DNA of 64,000 nt. Source: Pseudomonas nitroreducens. Its GTDB lineage: Bacteria > Pseudomonadota > Gammaproteobacteria > Pseudomonadales > Pseudomonadaceae. The position numbers and the translations under genes are program-made. Below the pieces are notes generated by a model. That model searched no databases and had not been told where the DNA came from. It saw nothing but the letters and a program-made list of their open reading frames with translations. The DNA lies in assembly GCF_024170165.1 (NCBI RefSeq), contig NZ_JALJXP010000011.1, forward strand, positions 124,001 through 188,000, in the 5' to 3' direction. Numbering within the stretch: the stretch's first letter is position 1; every line of letters begins with the position of its first letter. Below, in pieces: positions 61,370 through 64,000 of this stretch.

Positions 61370-64000
61370 ATGACCGACTTCTCGACTCTGCCAAGTCTGA
61401 CCGATGTTCCCCCCAGCACGGCCGGCAGCCGCTTCTTCCGACCGCCGCTGCCGCATGGCCACGTCGCCCGTTCGCGGCTGTGCCAGCGCATGGCTGCGGG
61501 GCTGCAGGGACGGCTGATACTGGTATCCGCCCCGGCCGGGTTCGGCAAGAGCTCGCTGGCCATCGAATTCTGTCAGACGCTGGAAGACCACTGGCGCAGC
61601 CTGTGGCTGGGGCTCAGTGCCAGGGACAGCGACCCCGGACGTTTCCTCGAACGCCTGCTCGAAGGCCTGCGCCTGCACTTTCCCACCCTCGGCGAGGAAG
61701 CCCTGGCCCTGCTGAAGATGCGCCAGCGCCACCAGCCGTTCGCCTTCGAAGCCTGGCTCGACGACCTGCTCGATGAGCTGGTGGACAGCCTGTCGGTGGA
61801 CCGCCCGCTGCTGCTGGTGCTCGACGACTACCACCTGGCCCAGGGGGCAGTGCTCGACCGTTGCCTGCAATTCCTCCTCAATCACCAGCCCGCCGGCCTG
61901 GTCGTGCTGGTCACCAGTCGCCAGCGGCCGGACTGGCACCTGGCGCGCCTGCGCCTGTCGCGGCAGCTGCTGGAGTTCACCGAACAGGACCTGCGCCTGA
62001 CCGTCGAGGAAACCGCGCAGCTGGTCAGCGCCAACGGCGCGCAGCTCGATGACAACGCGCTCGACAACCTGGTCGAGCGCAGCGAAGGCTGGATCGCCGG
62101 GCTGCGCCTGTGGCTGCTGGCCCACGGCGACGAACTGGCGGCCAACGTGCCCGATCTGTCGGTGCATGGCGCCGAAGAGCTGATCCGTGACTACCTGCTG
62201 GAAGAGGTGATCGACAAGCAGTCGCCGGAGGTCCAGATGTTCCTGGCCCAGACCGCGCGCTTCGAGCGCTTCTCCGCCGAATTGTGCGATGCGCTGCGCG
62301 ATGCGCACGACAGCGCCTCGATCCTGCGGCATCTGCAGCAACACCAGGTGTTCCTCGTGCCGCTGGACGAGCAGGGCCAGTGGTTCCGTTATCACCACCT
62401 GTTTTCCGACCTGTTGCTGGCGCGCCCGCTGCCCGGCTCCGGGCCTTCGGCCGCCGCGCTGCACCTTCGCGCCTGCCGCTGGTTCAGCGCCCAGGGGCTG
62501 TTCGACGACGCGGTGGAGCAGGCCCTGCGCGCCGGCCACCCGGAGGTCGCGGCGAGCCTGGTACAAAGTCTGTCCGAGGAACAACTGCTGGCCGAGCAGA
62601 ATGTCGCCACGCTGCTGCGCTGGAAGATGGACCTGCCCGACAGCCTGCTGGCCAGCACGCCGCGCCTGATCGTGCTGTACAGCTGGGCGCTGGCGCTGGC
62701 CTGCCAGCTGGATGCGGCCGAAGAACTGGCCGCGCAGCTGTCGCGCTTCCTGCCCGCCGCCGATGCCACCGCTCAGCGCGACCTGCTCGCACAGTGGCAG
62801 GCGCTGGCGGGTGTGATTGCCCGTGGCCGCGGCGAGATCGAGGCGGCCGAGCGGCACTGCGAGGAGGCCATGCACGGCCTTGGCCCGGAGCGCTTCGGCC
62901 CGCGCCTGCTGTGCCTGTCGACCCTGAGTAACCTGGCCATCGTGCGCGACGACCTGTGGCGCGCTCGCGGGCTCAACCGTGAAGCGCTGGAGCTGGCGCA
63001 GCGTTTCGGCAATCCGCTGTTCGAAGCCATGGTGCATTACGACCGTGCCCGCGTTCTGCAAGCGCGCGGCGAAGTGCTGCGCGCCGAGGAAGAAGTGCGT
63101 CAGGGTCTGGCGCGATTGTCCGGCCTGTCTTCTCAGCGCCGCTACGCGGTGCGTGGCCGACTGATGCTTTACCAGGGTTACCTGCGCAGCCTCGCGCTGC
63201 AGCCGGACGAAGCGCGCAAATGCCTCAAGGCCGGCATCGAGGAAGCCCGTGCCTGCCGCGACATCAGCCTGGTGATCGGTTTCTGCGTGCTCGCCAGCCT
63301 GGAAGGGCGGCTGGGCAATTACACCCGCGCCTTCGCCCACCTCGCCGAGGTCGAGCGGATGATGCATGTATGGGATGTGCCGCCGGTCTACTACCTGTCG
63401 GCCATCACCCTGATCAAATGCGAGCTCTGGCTCGGCCAGGGCCAGGTCGAACTGGCCAGCGCCTGGCTGGAGCGCCTGCGCGACACCTACACCGGCGACG
63501 ATCCGGCTACTCCGCCGGAATGCTCGCCGCAGTTGCCGCGCAACGTGGAGATGCTGCAATCCCAGTTGGAGCGCCGCGAAGGCCGCATGGCCGACGCCGA
63601 GGTGCGGCTGCGCGCCGTGGCCAGCGGTGCCCTGCAAGGTGGCGCGCAGTTGCAGGCGCGCTTCGCCCAGGGCCAGCTGGTCGCCCTGCTGTTGCAGGAC
63701 GGTCGCGAGCGCGAAGCCTCCTTCGAGCTGGGCGAGTGCCTCAATGGTCTGGCGGTCGGCCTGCTGATTCCGTTGCATGAAGTGCTGCTGCAGCATCCGG
63801 AATGGTTGCGCGAGCAGTTGGCGGTGCGGGCTTCGTCGCCGGCCATCGACGCCCTGCGCGAGCGCCTGCCGGCCCCGCCGGAGCGCGGTGCGGTGCTCAA
63901 CGATTGCCTGAGCGGGCGCGAGCTGGCGGTGCTGGAACTGATCGCCCAGGGCTGCTCGAACCAGGAAATCAGCGAACGCCTGTTTATTTCCCTGCACACC
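61370..64000 (+). CDS. MalT-like LuxR family ATP-dependent regulator (3' end outside window)
   Basis: The frame from ATG 61370 stays open to the window edge (877 codons). It starts MTDFSTLPSLTDVPPS, then has a STAND-type NTPase module with Walker A LILVSAPAGFGKSSLA (residues about 51-66) and Walker B LLLVLDDYHLA, a long TPR-like helical region, and the beginning of a C-terminal LuxR HTH, LSGRELAVLELIAQGCSNQEISERLFISLHT. Such MalT-like activators sense an inducer and ATP. Next to the DUF1302/1329 and ligase genes it is the likely local regulator. Confidence 0.93.
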   Translation, partial: MTDFSTLPSLTDVPPSTAGSRFFRPPLPHGHVARSRLCQRMAAGLQGRLILVSAPAGFGKSSLAIEFCQTLEDHWRSLWLGLSARDSDPGRFLERLLEGLRLHFPTLGEEALALLKMRQRHQPFAFEAWLDDLLDELVDSLSVDRPLLLVLDDYHLAQGAVLDRCLQFLLNHQPAGLVVLVTSRQRPDWHLARLRLSRQLLEFTEQDLRLTVEETAQLVSANGAQLDDNALDNLVERSEGWIAGLRLWLLAHGDELAANVPDLSVHGAEELIRDYLLEEVIDKQSPEVQMFLAQTARFERFSAELCDALRDAHDSASILRHLQQHQVFLVPLDEQGQWFRYHHLFSDLLLARPLPGSGPSAAALHLRACRWFSAQGLFDDAVEQALRAGHPEVAASLVQSLSEEQLLAEQNVATLLRWKMDLPDSLLASTPRLIVLYSWALALACQLDAAEELAAQLSRFLPAADATAQRDLLAQWQALAGVIARGRGEIEAAERHCEEAMHGLGPERFGPRLLCLSTLSNLAIVRDDLWRARGLNREALELAQRFGNPLFEAMVHYDRARVLQARGEVLRAEEEVRQGLARLSGLSSQRRYAVRGRLMLYQGYLRSLALQPDEARKCLKAGIEEARACRDISLVIGFCVLASLEGRLGNYTRAFAHLAEVERMMHVWDVPPVYYLSAITLIKCELWLGQGQVELASAWLERLRDTYTGDDPATPPECSPQLPRNVEMLQSQLERREGRMADAEVRLRAVASGALQGGAQLQARFAQGQLVALLLQDGREREASFELGECLNGLAVGLLIPLHEVLLQHPEWLREQLAVRASSPAIDALRERLPAPPERGAVLNDCLSGRELAVLELIAQGCSNQEISERLFISLHT

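Noticed and set aside
61286-63997. 903-codon open frame on minus covering the LuxR regulator
   Set aside because: It mirrors the real plus-strand MalT-like gene; composition is Gln/Arg/His-rich with no family, as expected from third-position GC bias.

Overview
The window is a high-GC gammaproteobacterial chromosome segment that reads as a Pseudomonas of the P. aeruginosa / nitroreducens / citronellolis type. The support is MvaT (the Pseudomonas H-NS analogue), a PA4642-family protein, a PilZ protein, membrane malate:quinone oxidoreductase, REP-type intergenic hairpins of the GTAGGAGCG kind, and gene order that matches, from memory, two separate stretches of the PAO1 map (about PA4333 down to PA4313, then PA4647 down to PA4626). 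There are no rRNA or tRNA genes, no CRISPR array, and no insertion sequence or prophage that I can see. About 60 protein genes are supported. The first (DJ-1/PfpI) is cut at its 5' end and the last (MalT-like LuxR regulator) at its 3' end.

Layout. 1-9.2 kb: DJ-1/PfpI fragment, ribbon-helix-helix protein, class I fumarase, membrane diguanylate cyclase translationally coupled to a ferredoxin reductase, enoyl-CoA hydratase, pyruvate kinase and a tandem UspA protein. 9.2-11.5 kb: small envelope lipoproteins, a DUF4124 protein and a PilZ protein. 11.5-19.4 kb: a tightly overlapping six-gene operon RDD, SpoIIM, DUF4129, DUF4350, MoxR, DUF58 (all minus strand), preceded by a membrane protein. 19.5-23.8 kb: sbcB, mvaT, purU, a small acidic protein and a YbhN-like membrane protein. 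23.9-27.1 kb: nucleobase salvage (uraA-upp, divergent from hpt and a WbuC-type cupin). 27.2-29.6 kb: aldehyde dehydrogenase convergent with a LysR regulator. 29.7-37.5 kb: secreted and small proteins, PA4642-family protein, VOC protein, mqo with a long unexplained leader, YajG lipoprotein, acyltransferase, CPXCG and DUF2007 proteins, and a SRAP-fold protein lacking its catalytic residues. 37.5-48 kb: chemoreceptor, M48 lipoprotein protease, epimerase, SnoaL-like protein, a GDT1-type manganese exporter behind a yybP-ykoY Mn2+ riboswitch, lysP, rsmC, DUF1835 protein and hprA. 48-50.3 kb: tandem DUF1266 protein and LysE exporter. 50.3-54.1 kb: three-subunit membrane gluconate-dehydrogenase-type complex. 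54.2-64 kb: thiolase, acyl-CoA ligase, DUF1302 barrel, DUF1329 protein and a MalT-like LuxR regulator, which look like one uptake and activation unit for a lipid-like substrate.

The most unusual signals are: (i) a roughly 143-nt two-tier hairpin element in two copies 50 kb apart (5359-5502 and 55482-55623), whose single-stranded blocks are almost identical while both stems differ in sequence yet stay paired; (ii) a SRAP/YedK homologue in which Cys2, the active-site Asn and the active-site His are all replaced; (iii) a duplicated 46-nt block, each copy carrying a perfect DnaA box, downstream of the enoyl-CoA hydratase; (iv) a roughly 0.8 kb leader upstream of mqo containing a possible 27-codon ORF; (v) a nested palindrome upstream of the SnoaL-like gene. 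Metabolically the window covers respiratory C4 metabolism (fumarase, Mqo), glycolysis (Pyk), periplasmic sugar-acid oxidation, salvage, fatty-acid-type activation and c-di-GMP signalling.
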